From NCBI RefSeq assembly GCF_946408925.1, contig NZ_CAMJUE010000002.1, positions 38,998-102,997 of the forward strand: a stretch of DNA of 64,000 nucleotides, read 5' to 3'. The translations under genes and the position numbers were made by a program. The DNA comes from an uncultured Methanobrevibacter sp. GTDB lineage: Archaea; Methanobacteriota; Methanobacteria; Methanobacteriales; Methanobacteriaceae. Of this stretch, positions 51,141 through 59,819 are shown piece by piece (position 1 is the first letter of the stretch; each line of letters starts with the position of its first letter). A model generated the notes under the pieces. It was given only the letters and a program-made list of their open reading frames with translations. It searched no databases and was not told the DNA's origin.

Positions 51141-51179
51141 ATTTATATAAGTTAATAAATAAAATATACTTATATAAAT
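51141..51179. promoter_or_regulatory. 12-bp inverted repeat over the nikR promoter, probable NikR operator
   Basis: ATTTATATAAGT (51141-51152) and ACTTATATAAAT (51168-51179) are perfect inverted complements with a 15-base spacer (center to center 27 bp), each holding a TATA-like TTATATAA. NikR binds dyads with a long spacer (E. coli GTATGA, 16 bases, TCATAC), so this geometry fits nickel-dependent autoregulation. The ATG is 22 bases downstream. Confidence 0.7.
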
Positions 51180-51200
51180 TAAAATTATGATGTGTTTTTT

Positions 51201-51650
51201 ATGATGAGAATTAGTATGTCATTACCTAAAAAATTACTCGCTGATTTTGATGAGGTGTTAAAAGAAAGAGGATACCAATCTCGTTCAAAAGGAATTCGTG
51301 ATGCACTTCAGGATTATATTGTAAGATATCAATGGATGAATTCCATGGAAGGGCAAAGAATTGGTATTGTAACAATCATCTATGACCACCACTACACAGG
51401 AGTTATGGAAAATCTAGCGGAAATCCAACACAGTTTCAGAAACGAGATCAATACAAGTATGCATATTCACATGACTGATAAATATTGTATGGAAATTGTT
51501 GTTGTAAATGGGGATATTGCAGAAATACGTGATTTGACTGAAAGAATCATGAGACTCAAAGGTGTAGAACACGTAAAACTTACAAGTACTGCAAATGGAG
51601 AAGAATTTAAAGAACCTGGTCACTCACATGACCACCCTCATGTTCACTAA
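51201..51650 (+). CDS. nikR: Nickel-responsive transcriptional regulator NikR
   Basis: About 149 residues. The N-terminal ribbon-helix-helix (RISMSLPKKLLADFDEVLKERGYQSRSKGIRDAL) binds DNA; the ACT-type C-domain has the square-planar nickel site His 77, His 88, His 90 and Cys 96 (E. coli H76, H87, H89, C95), visible as EIQHSFRNE, SMHIHMTDKYCMEI. With nickel it represses uptake genes. The inverted repeat upstream suggests it controls its own operon. Next genes include a hydrogenase maturation protease, a nickel-enzyme link. Ends in a His-rich GHSHDHPHVH tail. Confidence 0.96.
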   Translation: MMRISMSLPKKLLADFDEVLKERGYQSRSKGIRDALQDYIVRYQWMNSMEGQRIGIVTIIYDHHYTGVMENLAEIQHSFRNEINTSMHIHMTDKYCMEIVVVNGDIAEIRDLTERIMRLKGVEHVKLTSTANGEEFKEPGHSHDHPHVH

Positions 51651-51670
51651 ATCTTCCTTTAATTTTTTTT

Positions 51671-52438
51671 ATGAAATTCAGAACCACTCCTTATCATCAT
51701 GATTTATTAAAGGATACGGAGAGATTATCCGTATTTTATCAGGCAATTCAGGAATATGATTCAAATTGTGATGTGGCATATGATTTGGGATGTGGGAGTG
51801 GAGTCCTATCCTATTTTTTAACATCAAAGTTTAATGAAATCATCTCGTTGGAGATTGATAAAAAAGCATACAACTGTGCAAAAGAAAATTTAGCAGATTT
51901 TGACAATGTTCAGGTTATAAACACTGATGTTTTAGACTATGATTTTGCCAAAAAGGCTGATTTGATAGTTTGTGAAATGCTTGACACCGCACTGATTGAT
52001 GAAGAGGAAATTCCCGTATTAAATCATGCAAGAAAATTCCTTAAAGACAATGGAAAAATCATTCCTCAGGCAATCATCAACACAGTCGAGCTTGTTAACA
52101 TGGAAATGCACCATATTCACTGGGATGAAGGTGCTATTTATGAAACCCTTTCAGATGAAAAGTTTTATTCTGCATTCAACTTTTTAGATGATATCAATCC
52201 ACAATTTAAAACGGAATTGAAATTGAAATCTAAAAAGGATGCAATATTAAACGGTTTAAAGATTACAAGTTATACAGTACTTACAGACAATATAGTTGCC
52301 GGACCAATGCCTATGTTGAACCCTCCATTATTGATACCTTTAAATGAAAAACAAATAAAAGTAAATGACTTTATACATGTGGAACTAAAATATATAATGG
52401 GAAATGGGATTGAGAGTATTGAAACAAAATATTTGTAG
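51671..52438 (+). CDS. Class I methyltransferase (PRMT-like)
   Basis: 255 residues. Motif I AYDLGCGSGVLSYFLTSKF, acidic IISLEIDKKAYNCAKENL, NTDVLDYDF and the double-E-like VCEMLDTALIDEEEIPVLNHARK, resembling protein arginine methyltransferases, where a Glu pair holds the substrate. The C-terminal half is a beta barrel-like domain (LKITSYTVLTDNIVAGPMP). The substrate is not known. It lies 20 bases after nikR and 8 before hycI in the same operon. Confidence 0.82.
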   Translation: MKFRTTPYHHDLLKDTERLSVFYQAIQEYDSNCDVAYDLGCGSGVLSYFLTSKFNEIISLEIDKKAYNCAKENLADFDNVQVINTDVLDYDFAKKADLIVCEMLDTALIDEEEIPVLNHARKFLKDNGKIIPQAIINTVELVNMEMHHIHWDEGAIYETLSDEKFYSAFNFLDDINPQFKTELKLKSKKDAILNGLKITSYTVLTDNIVAGPMPMLNPPLLIPLNEKQIKVNDFIHVELKYIMGNGIESIETKYL

Positions 52439-52446
52439 GTGAATAT

Positions 52447-52929
52447 ATGAGCTTTGAATCTCAATTAAACAATTTTTTATCAGATTGTGAGAAATTAATA
52501 GTATTGGGTGTAGGTAACGAACTTAAAAGTGATGATGGTGTTGGACCATTCATTATAAAGAAGTTAAAGGAAGAAAATATCGAAAATAAAAATCTATTGT
52601 TTATTGACGGTAAAACAGTGCCTGAAAATTTCACGGGCAAAATCCGAAAAGAAAAGCCAACTCATTTAATAATCGTTGACGCATGCCTTATGGACTTGCA
52701 ACCTGGTGAAATGCAGATTGTCAATAAATATGAATTTGCAAACATTGGTATTTCAACCCATTCAATGTCCTTGTCATTCTTTGTAAGATACCTTGAAAAA
52801 GACATGGATTTTGGAATAATATTTGTTGGTATTGAACCCGAAACCATGGATTGGGGTGAAAAGCCAACACTAAAAGTTGAAAAGGCAGCCAATGAGTTTA
52901 TAGAAATTTTAAAAGGAATTATATTATGA
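52447..52929 (+). CDS. hycI: Hydrogenase maturation protease (HycI/HyaD family)
   Basis: 160 residues. GVGNELKSDDGVGPFIIKKL at the start with the metal-binding Glu/Asp, LIIVDACLMDLQPGEMQI and the His of ISTHSMSLSFFVRYL give the site that senses nickel and cleaves the C-terminal peptide of the [NiFe] hydrogenase large subunit. Likely substrate: Frh, Mvh, Eha or Ehb large subunits encoded elsewhere. It overlaps the next gene by 4 bases (ATGA). Confidence 0.92.
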   Translation: MSFESQLNNFLSDCEKLIVLGVGNELKSDDGVGPFIIKKLKEENIENKNLLFIDGKTVPENFTGKIRKEKPTHLIIVDACLMDLQPGEMQIVNKYEFANIGISTHSMSLSFFVRYLEKDMDFGIIFVGIEPETMDWGEKPTLKVEKAANEFIEILKGIIL

Positions 52930-54020
52930 AGTTATTGTTTATCGGATCAAGATTATATGATGATTTAGACTGGTATGTAAGGTCTAAAGGAATTGAAAGT
53001 ATTTTAACAGAATCCAATGATGAAGCCATTAATTTGGATTTGCCCGACCAGGTATTTATTGTACCTCGTGGAATGGATGGTCCAAAACAAGTTGCATTAA
53101 TGCAAAATGTTGATGCGGTTGTTCCGCTAATCGGAATTGACCCTCCATTGATTGATGTTGCACATATGAAAGAGGAACTGGAAAAAGATTATGGAATACC
53201 TGTCATTGCAGCAGGAGTTCGTGCTGTTGAGTTAACTTCCGATAAGATAAAAACAAAAGGTTTTTACTCAGACATTGGTGTTACAACTCCACAATATCAA
53301 ATATTAAACAGTCCTGATGAGTTAGAACTTGAATTCCCGGTTGTATTGAAGCAGGGTGAAGGTCAGGGCGGAAAAGACATCAAAGTTGCAAGTTCAATTG
53401 AAGATGTTAAAGATTATTTTGAGGAATTTGACCATGCGCTGTGTGAGGAGTTTATTGAAGGGGCTGAAATATCAATTGAAGTATTGGGATTTAATGGGGA
53501 ATATGTGGCGCTGCCTCCAATTTATAAAGGAGAAACCACATTGGAAGGAACACACCCATTAAACAAAACAAAAACAGGACCCTGCTTGGTTGAAGGATTG
53601 GACAATAATCTGGTTCAGCATACTGCTTACAAGATTGCTAAAAATCTCGATTCCGACGGCATTTTTGAAATGGATTTCATGTATTCAAGAAAAAATAATC
53701 AGTTGTATGCCATTGAAGTGAATACCCGTCCTAACGGTACAAGATATTTGACTACAGCCACATGCGGTGTAAACTCATTATGTGAGCTTGTGAATATGGC
53801 AATCGGGGAATTCAGTTTAGCGGGCATTTCAGATAAACTTCAATACAATTATTCAACTGAAATTCCGGTTGGTAATTATCAGGGACCAAATCCTAATGAA
53901 CCGGTTAAATCATTTGAAGATAATGACTTTGTTGTACATGGTCCTGCAGGTTATCAAAGGGTTACAGTCAAAGCTAACACCAAAGAGGCTCTTGAAAAAC
54001 TTGTTGAAAAATTAATTTAA
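52926..54020 (+). CDS. ATP-grasp (carbamoyl-phosphate synthase-like) protein of the pseudomurein cluster
   Basis: 364 residues. An N-terminal pre-ATP-grasp domain (LLFIGSRLYDDLDWYVRSKGI) precedes an ATP-grasp fold: TSDKIKTKGFYSDIG, EFPVVLKQGEGQGGKDIKV (ATP Lys, Gly loop), CEEFIEGAEISIEVLG and FEMDFMYS...YAIEVNTRPNGTRY (metal-binding Glu and Asn). It makes acyl-phosphate bonds, as in amide or peptide ligation. In Methanobacteriales the CPS-like ATP-grasp gene next to MraY- and Mur-like genes belongs to pseudomurein biosynthesis, as established in comparative studies. Its exact step is not settled. Confidence 0.8.
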   Translation: MKLLFIGSRLYDDLDWYVRSKGIESILTESNDEAINLDLPDQVFIVPRGMDGPKQVALMQNVDAVVPLIGIDPPLIDVAHMKEELEKDYGIPVIAAGVRAVELTSDKIKTKGFYSDIGVTTPQYQILNSPDELELEFPVVLKQGEGQGGKDIKVASSIEDVKDYFEEFDHALCEEFIEGAEISIEVLGFNGEYVALPPIYKGETTLEGTHPLNKTKTGPCLVEGLDNNLVQHTAYKIAKNLDSDGIFEMDFMYSRKNNQLYAIEVNTRPNGTRYLTTATCGVNSLCELVNMAIGEFSLAGISDKLQYNYSTEIPVGNYQGPNPNEPVKSFEDNDFVVHGPAGYQRVTVKANTKEALEKLVEKLI

Positions 54021-54098
54021 TTCTGTATTATAAGTTATAATTATATAGTATTATTTATAAATATCTTTATAATCTAAAAATATTGATAGTGTGGTATA

Positions 54099-55169
54099 AT
54101 GAATAATACAGATATGTTAATTCTTTTTTTAATAACATTATGTGCTACCATATTCTTTACATGGTATGTTAAAAGAATATTATTGAAAGCAAGGATTGCA
54201 GACAATCCTATAGTTAGTGAACATAGACATAAAAGCGGTACTCCTACTATGGGGGGAATAGCTTTTCTTTTTACAATTTCATTGCTCATTGCATTATATT
54301 ACAAAAACACTCCAATATTAATCGTATCATTCATTATGCTCGCAGGTGGAATTGTAGGTATGGTCGATGATTTAATCGGCCTTAAGGTTAAAGAAATTCA
54401 AAAGATTGTAGTAAACACTTCAAATGAAACTATAACATTAGGTCGATTGGATGTTGAACCTGGTGAGGAAGTTCGTGTCGCAACTCCAAAAGCAAAGGCA
54501 GAAGTTGATGATTTGCTTAAAGCGGGTAAAGTTGAAGTGGTCGGTGAAGTTCCAATCAAAACAGAACCTGAAGAAACAGAAAAAATAATCTGTCAAATTG
54601 TTTTAGGGTTATTTTTAGCATTGACTGGTGTTGTAACTACTTTAGGCGGATTCCAATTAGGAATATTGGCAATTCCGGTTGTAATAATTGCGGTTTTAGG
54701 ATCTATTAATTCAGTAAATCTCATAGATGGTATGGATGGTCTTGCTGCGGGAATTGTGGGAATCGCTTCCATTGCTTGTTGTGTATATGGTTACTTATTT
54801 GGACAGGCAACAATCATTCCGGTGTTTTTAATTCTTTCAGGAATATGCTTAGGATTTTTAGTGTTCAATAAGTATCCGGCATCAATATTCATGGGAGATA
54901 CCGGATCATTTGTATTGGGCACAGGTTATGCGGCTGCAGTTTTAGTATGTGACATTCCATACTTTGGTGTTCTTGCATTAGGTGTGCCGATTATTTCAGT
55001 TGTTGTCAGTTTACTTCACAGGGCACATATTATCAAATTGCCTGTAGAACCCTTACATCATACATTGAACCACTATGGCATGTCTGAAGTAAAAATAATT
55101 TTAACATATTGGGGTGCTACAGCATTACTATGTATTATAGGTATAATTGCGAAAATGTACCTTTTCTAA
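54099..55169 (+). CDS. MraY-like phosphoglycosyltransferase (pseudomurein)
   Basis: 356 residues with about ten membrane helices. Motifs of the MraY/WecA family: HRHKSGTPTMGGIAFL, GGIVGMVDDLIGL, NLIDGMDGLAAGI, KYPASIFMGDTGSFVLG and PLHHTLNHYGMS (MraY-type). It moves a UDP-linked disaccharide/peptide precursor to undecaprenyl phosphate in pseudomurein assembly. Unusual: between the DDLIGL motif and the next helix sit about 75 residues of a polar insert (VKEIQKIVVNTSNETITLG through KTEPEETEKI) that is cytoplasmic and beta-rich; ordinary MraY has a short loop. Part of the operon beginning at nikR. Confidence 0.88.
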   Translation: MNNTDMLILFLITLCATIFFTWYVKRILLKARIADNPIVSEHRHKSGTPTMGGIAFLFTISLLIALYYKNTPILIVSFIMLAGGIVGMVDDLIGLKVKEIQKIVVNTSNETITLGRLDVEPGEEVRVATPKAKAEVDDLLKAGKVEVVGEVPIKTEPEETEKIICQIVLGLFLALTGVVTTLGGFQLGILAIPVVIIAVLGSINSVNLIDGMDGLAAGIVGIASIACCVYGYLFGQATIIPVFLILSGICLGFLVFNKYPASIFMGDTGSFVLGTGYAAAVLVCDIPYFGVLALGVPIISVVVSLLHRAHIIKLPVEPLHHTLNHYGMSEVKIILTYWGATALLCIIGIIAKMYLF

Positions 55170-55191
55170 ATTCTTTTTTTGGTGATTTTTT

Positions 55192-56937
55192 ATGGATATT
55201 CAAGATTTAGCTAATTCTATCAATGGAAAACTTATAGGAAATGATGATTATTTCTCAATAGATGGATTTTCTGGAAAATTTACTTTTTTACATGATGCAC
55301 ACACCGGTGATGTTGTTGTAAGAGAATGGATTGATTCAGTGGGTGTTGAAATGGCATTTAATAAGAATATTGCATGTCTGATAACTCCGGAACCTAGAGA
55401 TGGAGCTATTGAAACCGCAAATCGATTAAATTTTCCATTAATCATTATAGATGACATTCAACTTGCAAAAGACTATGTGAAAAGACTTTCAAAACCTGAT
55501 CCGTTAGAAGACATTTGTGAGTTGGTTAATGCAGTTGAAGGTAAAATTGTTGGTAATGATGAATTTTTCTCAATTGACGGATTTACCGGAAGATTTACAT
55601 TTTTAAATGATGCTCATACTGGAGATATTGTTATAAGGCACTGGATAAATGGAACAGGTATTGAAATGGCATTCAATAAAAATATTGCATGTCTTATCAC
55701 ACAAAATCCAAAAGATGGGGCTATTGAAGCAGCAGAAAGATTAAATTTCCCGTTAATTATTACAGATAGGATTGAACTTGCAAATGCCTATGCTCTGTCA
55801 TATACAATTAGAAACGAATCCCCACTTTCAACAAACATAGTCATTACAGGTACAAACGGAAAATCAACAACCTCACATTTAATTTATCATATTCTAAAAA
55901 ATTCAAATCATCATGTGCTTACCAATACTGACAGTGAGTCTGAATTCAATACACTGATTGATCCGATGGTATCCAAAATGATTTCGGATGAGGTTAGGGC
56001 CAATGGAGAACTTGATTATTTGGTAATTGAAATATCTGAAGTTCAGGGATGGCTTGGAAAATTAATGAAAAATCATGCAGCACTGATGAGTGAGGCTGTA
56101 AATCCTCAAGTTGGCGTTATAACCAACATTGCAATGGATCACATTGGACTTGTAAATTCCATTGAAGACGTATATGATGAAATAAAGGCGGTTCCGGAAG
56201 CCATAGGTAAGGGAATTACCATTTTAAATTATGATGATGAGCTTGTAAGGTCACTTGATGCTCAAAATCCATTTTACACATCCATGTCTGAAATGGACAG
56301 GGATGATGCAGTTTATTTTGACGGCAATTCAATCATTTATAAAGATGAGGCAATATTATCTATAGAGGAATTGCCTTTCAACAGCAGTCATTTCATTCAA
56401 AACATTTTATCAGCTATAGGTGCATGTATTTCATTAGGCATAAAAATCGAGGATATTGTCAGTGGTGTTAAAACATACAAAGCATTGAATAGACGTTTCG
56501 CTAAGTTAAATGATAAACCGTTGATTTATGACGACTTCGCACATAATCCTGATGGAATCAGGGCTACAATTTCCGAAACTCTAAAATTGCTGCCTGAGAA
56601 TAAAAAATTGCATGTGGCCTGTGCAATCAGAGGTTCAAGAGGTGTTGAAATCAATCAGTTGAATGTTGATGCATTGGTCGAATCTATGGATGAGAGAATT
56701 GAGCTGTATTTATCTTCAAGTAATGATGTTGTAAACGAGTTGAATGTTGTTGAAGATGATGAGAAAGATGTATTTTTCACCACTTTAAATAAAAATAATA
56801 TTGATTATGCTCATTTTGATAATTTAAAAGATTGTTTAAGTGAAGTTATAAAAAAAGCTGATGAAGATGACATAATTTTATTGATAGGTGCTCAGGGAAT
56901 GGACCCTGCAGAGTCACTTTTATCAGATATTATATAA
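55192..56937 (+). CDS. Mur ligase-family protein (pMurE/pMurC-type) with duplicated N-terminal domain
   Basis: 581 residues; Mur ligases are normally about 450-490. The central ligase domain starts near residue 210 (ITGTNGKSTTSHLIYHIL is the ATP loop), with ITNIAMDHIGLVNSIEDVYDEIK and the C-domain YDDFAHNPDGIRATISETLKLL. Before it, residues 6-95 and 111-200 are near-copies, 105 residues apart and gap-free, about two-thirds identical (SIDGF.GKFTFL.DAHTGD, GVEMAFNKNIACLIT). It joins amino acids to the peptide of pseudomurein precursors. The copy is likely the nucleotide-sugar binding domain, duplicated in tandem. RBS GGTGATTT. Confidence 0.85.
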   Translation: MDIQDLANSINGKLIGNDDYFSIDGFSGKFTFLHDAHTGDVVVREWIDSVGVEMAFNKNIACLITPEPRDGAIETANRLNFPLIIIDDIQLAKDYVKRLSKPDPLEDICELVNAVEGKIVGNDEFFSIDGFTGRFTFLNDAHTGDIVIRHWINGTGIEMAFNKNIACLITQNPKDGAIEAAERLNFPLIITDRIELANAYALSYTIRNESPLSTNIVITGTNGKSTTSHLIYHILKNSNHHVLTNTDSESEFNTLIDPMVSKMISDEVRANGELDYLVIEISEVQGWLGKLMKNHAALMSEAVNPQVGVITNIAMDHIGLVNSIEDVYDEIKAVPEAIGKGITILNYDDELVRSLDAQNPFYTSMSEMDRDDAVYFDGNSIIYKDEAILSIEELPFNSSHFIQNILSAIGACISLGIKIEDIVSGVKTYKALNRRFAKLNDKPLIYDDFAHNPDGIRATISETLKLLPENKKLHVACAIRGSRGVEINQLNVDALVESMDERIELYLSSSNDVVNELNVVEDDEKDVFFTTLNKNNIDYAHFDNLKDCLSEVIKKADEDDIILLIGAQGMDPAESLLSDII

Positions 56938-57020
56938 ATTTAAATATTAAATTGATTTAATATAATAAATGTATAAATGCTATTCTTTTTAAAAGAATAT
57001 GATACTAAGAGGATATAAAC

Positions 57021-57467
57021 ATGTTTATAAAGATTAGGAGAGACACATTAATTATTTTATTATTGGCGTTTATTTTAATTCTTTGCGGTCGTTTAATTAC
57101 ATATGTTGCATTTGCATCATCTGATGATATGAATGATGGTATTCCTATTTCTGGAGTTATTGTTAAAGGAAATGATATCGTTCCAGTTGATACAATTAGA
57201 TATAATGTTAATCAAGCCGGTTTTAGGGATGGTAGTATAATTTATGGCGATATTTTAAAAACTTCTAAAAGAGAAGTTTCGCTTCAGGATGCGATACAAA
57301 CGGCGCAGGAATTTGCCACACGATCAACGGTGCCGGGTACATCTGTTGAGCCTATTACAGCTGCAGATGTTCAAGTAGATAAAAACACTGGTGTTGTTAC
57401 AGTAACTGTTATAGAAGACTTTTCTTCTGTCGAATTAAATAATAAAACGGAGGGAGGGACTAAATGA
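57021..57467 (+). CDS. Exported single-helix protein of unknown function (148 aa)
   Basis: An N-terminal membrane helix (TLIILLLAFILILCGRLITYVAF) followed by an outer domain of about 115 residues that is beta-rich (ISGVIVKGNDIVPVDTIRYNVNQAGF, then VDKNTGVVTVTVIEDF). No family recognised. It is tied to the wall cluster by position and overlaps the next exported protein by 4 bases (ATGA). AAGAGGAT precedes the ATG. Probably faces the wall side of the membrane. Confidence 0.75.
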   Translation: MFIKIRRDTLIILLLAFILILCGRLITYVAFASSDDMNDGIPISGVIVKGNDIVPVDTIRYNVNQAGFRDGSIIYGDILKTSKREVSLQDAIQTAQEFATRSTVPGTSVEPITAADVQVDKNTGVVTVTVIEDFSSVELNNKTEGGTK

Positions 57468-58729
57468 AATTAAAAAAATTTAATGTCTTTGTTGTTTTTT
57501 TAATAGTATTTTTAATGACAATGAGTAGTGTTGCAGCTACATGTAACATCATTGTTATTACAGACCCTTCCGGTAATGATCCAAATGGTGTGGCAGCTGG
57601 AAGCATGTCTTTTGCAGAAAACATGTTCCAATCTACATTCTTAATGTCTAAAGTTAACCATTTTGCAGTGCTGTCAGGGGGTACAGGTAGTTCTGAATCA
57701 AGGTTGGATTCTGTAATTGATGCTGTGGCTAATTTGGAAAACAATGCTTCTGCGGCTTCTGCGGCTTCACTTGCATCTCAATTTAAGGGGGCTCGTCTTT
57801 TAGTTGGTGGTCCGAACATTGGTGCAGCTATTGGAGGGTCATTTAATGCTTATGTCATAACTGTGGACGATGCAAGTAATGATATTAAAGTAACTCCATA
57901 TACAAGTGGAGTGGCTACACTGCAGCCGGGTCAAAAAGGAGCTATTATTCACTTAAGGAACACTGCAGGAAACCCATTATACGGAACAGCAGATAATGTA
58001 AGAAAAGAAACTGCAATGAACATTGGAAAAATGATCAGGGACGGATATCCAGCAACTACCATTCTTTCAGAAGCTATGGGTGAAGTGGCTAAAGATTCCG
58101 GTGAAAAATATGGTGGAGGTGGAGTAAATCTCATATCCGGTATTTCAACTGAAGACATGTTTACTCCTATTGAAATGAACCAGACCGGTTATCCGATGGA
58201 TGAAGAATACTCTAAAGTATGTGATGATTGCGGTTGGGCTATGGGTTATCCTAGAGCGGAATCATTTGACAGATGTCCTGTTTGTAATTCTGAGCTTAGG
58301 ATTGTTCATGCATACGAAGCATTAGGTTCTGCTTTAACAGTTAGTCAAAATGCTGTTAGTGTTTCAGTTTATGGAAGTGATAAGCCTGGTTTATCATCCA
58401 CTACTGCCGAAATTGTTGAAGCGGCTGTTGCAAAATATGGATATGATGCATCAGCTATTGCCGGTTCAGTCAATAGGGCTATCAATAATGGATATATAAT
58501 GGGTGTTGACCATGTGGAGCCTAAGGATATTAATGTAAAACAAGGTTCCAAGGCAGTTGGTGTTTATTATAATGCATTACCTGGAGATAGATCTTCTCCT
58601 GCATGGGATTTGCCTATTGATGGCAATATTTTAAACATATTGGGAAGTATTCAAACTGCTGTAGGTATTATTTTAATACTTTTAGTGGTATTCAGATCCA
58701 GATTATTGAAATCATTCCAAAATAGGTGA
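57464..58729 (+). CDS. Secreted/membrane-anchored protein with zinc ribbon
   Basis: 421 residues. A signal peptide (VFVVFLIVFLMTMSSVAATC), a long beta/alpha domain with low-complexity ASAASAASLASQF, a Cys-knuckle zinc ribbon (KVCDDCGWAMGYPR and RCPVCNSELR, residues about 247-285) and a C-terminal membrane helix (IQTAVGIILILLVVFRSRLL). The ligand is not known. Conserved next to the pseudomurein genes and PAN in relatives as far as I recall; suggests a role in wall assembly or sensing at the surface. It starts on the stop of the previous gene. Confidence 0.75.
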   Translation: MKLKKFNVFVVFLIVFLMTMSSVAATCNIIVITDPSGNDPNGVAAGSMSFAENMFQSTFLMSKVNHFAVLSGGTGSSESRLDSVIDAVANLENNASAASAASLASQFKGARLLVGGPNIGAAIGGSFNAYVITVDDASNDIKVTPYTSGVATLQPGQKGAIIHLRNTAGNPLYGTADNVRKETAMNIGKMIRDGYPATTILSEAMGEVAKDSGEKYGGGGVNLISGISTEDMFTPIEMNQTGYPMDEEYSKVCDDCGWAMGYPRAESFDRCPVCNSELRIVHAYEALGSALTVSQNAVSVSVYGSDKPGLSSTTAEIVEAAVAKYGYDASAIAGSVNRAINNGYIMGVDHVEPKDINVKQGSKAVGVYYNALPGDRSSPAWDLPIDGNILNILGSIQTAVGIILILLVVFRSRLLKSFQNR

Positions 58730-58734
58730 TTGTC

Positions 58735-59166
58735 ATGGCATTAATATTAATTAGAGGAGAAAATAATTCTAAATTACTCAGTGCTATCGCAGATATGGAG
58801 CGCCATGGTAATTTAAATTTAACAACAAAACCTAAAATAGTGGATGCAGATTTTGCAGATTCATTAGTTGAGGGAATTTTAAATTCAAAACTTAAAACCC
58901 GTTCTAAAGTTGCTACTGCATTTTTTGTAAAGGAAGACACTACATTAAGCATTATGCAGGTTAAAAAAATTCATCCTCCAGCCCATGTGGTTGTTGTTAG
59001 TGATGAATATGGTGCCTATTCCAAACTGGAATATGTTTTAAACAATGCTGAAGAATTCAAATCTTATCATTCAAATAAGGCAGTTAATGATGGGATGATT
59101 GATTATAAAATAAATAAAAAAGAAAGACATATTAGAAATGATAAATTGAATAGCTATAACAAATAG
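58735..59166 (+). CDS. Hypothetical protein (143 aa), end of the wall operon
   Basis: Alpha/beta protein starting ALILIRGENNSKLLSAIADM, with VATAFFVKEDTTLSIMQVKKI and HVVVVSDEYGAYSKLEYVL and a basic C-terminus (KINKKERHIRNDKLNSY). Family not recognised. GGTGAT at 58725-58730 sets the ATG at 58735; the frame also has a GTG at 58726 inside that site. The site overlaps the stop of the preceding exported protein. Converges directly on the aMBF1 gene (stop 59166, next stop 59167). Confidence 0.7.
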   Translation: MALILIRGENNSKLLSAIADMERHGNLNLTTKPKIVDADFADSLVEGILNSKLKTRSKVATAFFVKEDTTLSIMQVKKIHPPAHVVVVSDEYGAYSKLEYVLNNAEEFKSYHSNKAVNDGMIDYKINKKERHIRNDKLNSYNK

Positions 59167-59658
59167 CTATTTTCTTTTTATTTTCATAATATTGCCTAAT
59201 GTTCTTTCTCCGGATGAATTGCTAATAAATTGATTCAAATCAATATTATCTACTTTTTCAAGTAATTTTATACCAAGGGTATTTTCCAGCTTTTTTGTAA
59301 GTTTTATATCCGGAGTCATTTTACCGGTTTCGATTCTGTTAATCACTGAAACTCTCTCATTAATTTTTTTTCCTAAATCTTCACGAGACCAGCCTTTTCC
59401 TTCTCTAGCTTTTCTGACTTTTATACTGAAGTCTTCAACCAATTCTTCTGAAGGTTCTTCATTTCTTGAATAGACTTTGTTTCTGGTGGTTTTCGGTCTT
59501 TTGTTTTTATTCTGTTTAACAAATTTTGGTTTTGGAGGTGTTTTTTGAACTTTTCCAAGTTTTGAGCATTCTTTACATACAATCATCACTGATCCTTCTA
59601 TTTTTGCTCTTATGGGATTGTTTTCTGGTACGGGTTTACCGCAAATTTCACATTCCAT
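59167..59658 (-). CDS. Archaeal multiprotein bridging factor 1-like protein (aMBF1)
   Basis: 163 residues. An N-terminal zinc ribbon (CEICGKPV... and VCKECSKLG), a Lys-rich linker and a C-terminal Cro-type helix-turn-helix (FSIKVRKAREGKGWSREDLGKKINERVSVINRIETGKMTPD). This order is that of aMBF1, which links transcription factors or the ribosome with other proteins. It is divergent from PAN across 161 bases that hold their promoters. Confidence 0.9.
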   Translation of the reverse strand: MECEICGKPVPENNPIRAKIEGSVMIVCKECSKLGKVQKTPPKPKFVKQNKNKRPKTTRNKVYSRNEEPSEELVEDFSIKVRKAREGKGWSREDLGKKINERVSVINRIETGKMTPDIKLTKKLENTLGIKLLEKVDNIDLNQFISNSSGERTLGNIMKIKRK

Positions 59659-59741
59659 GTAATCATTTCCCCCTATTTTTTAATTAATTATATATTAGTA
59701 ATGTTATATAATAATTGTTAGTATTGATTAAAATGAATACC

Positions 59742-59780
59742 TTTAAATACTTTAAAGTTACTAATTGTTATTAAAGTAAC
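59742..59780 (+). promoter_or_regulatory. PAN promoter with inverted repeats
   Basis: A TATA-like TTTAAATAC (59742-59750) is followed by the palindrome ACTTTAAAGT (59749-59758) and by GTTAC (59757-59761) with GTAAC (59776-59780), an inverted repeat over the expected start of transcription. It lies 40 to 78 bases before the PAN start codon and might bind a regulator. Confidence 0.4.
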
Positions 59781-59819
59781 ATGTTGTTAAAATTTTTAAA
59801 CTAACTGGAGATGATTCAC

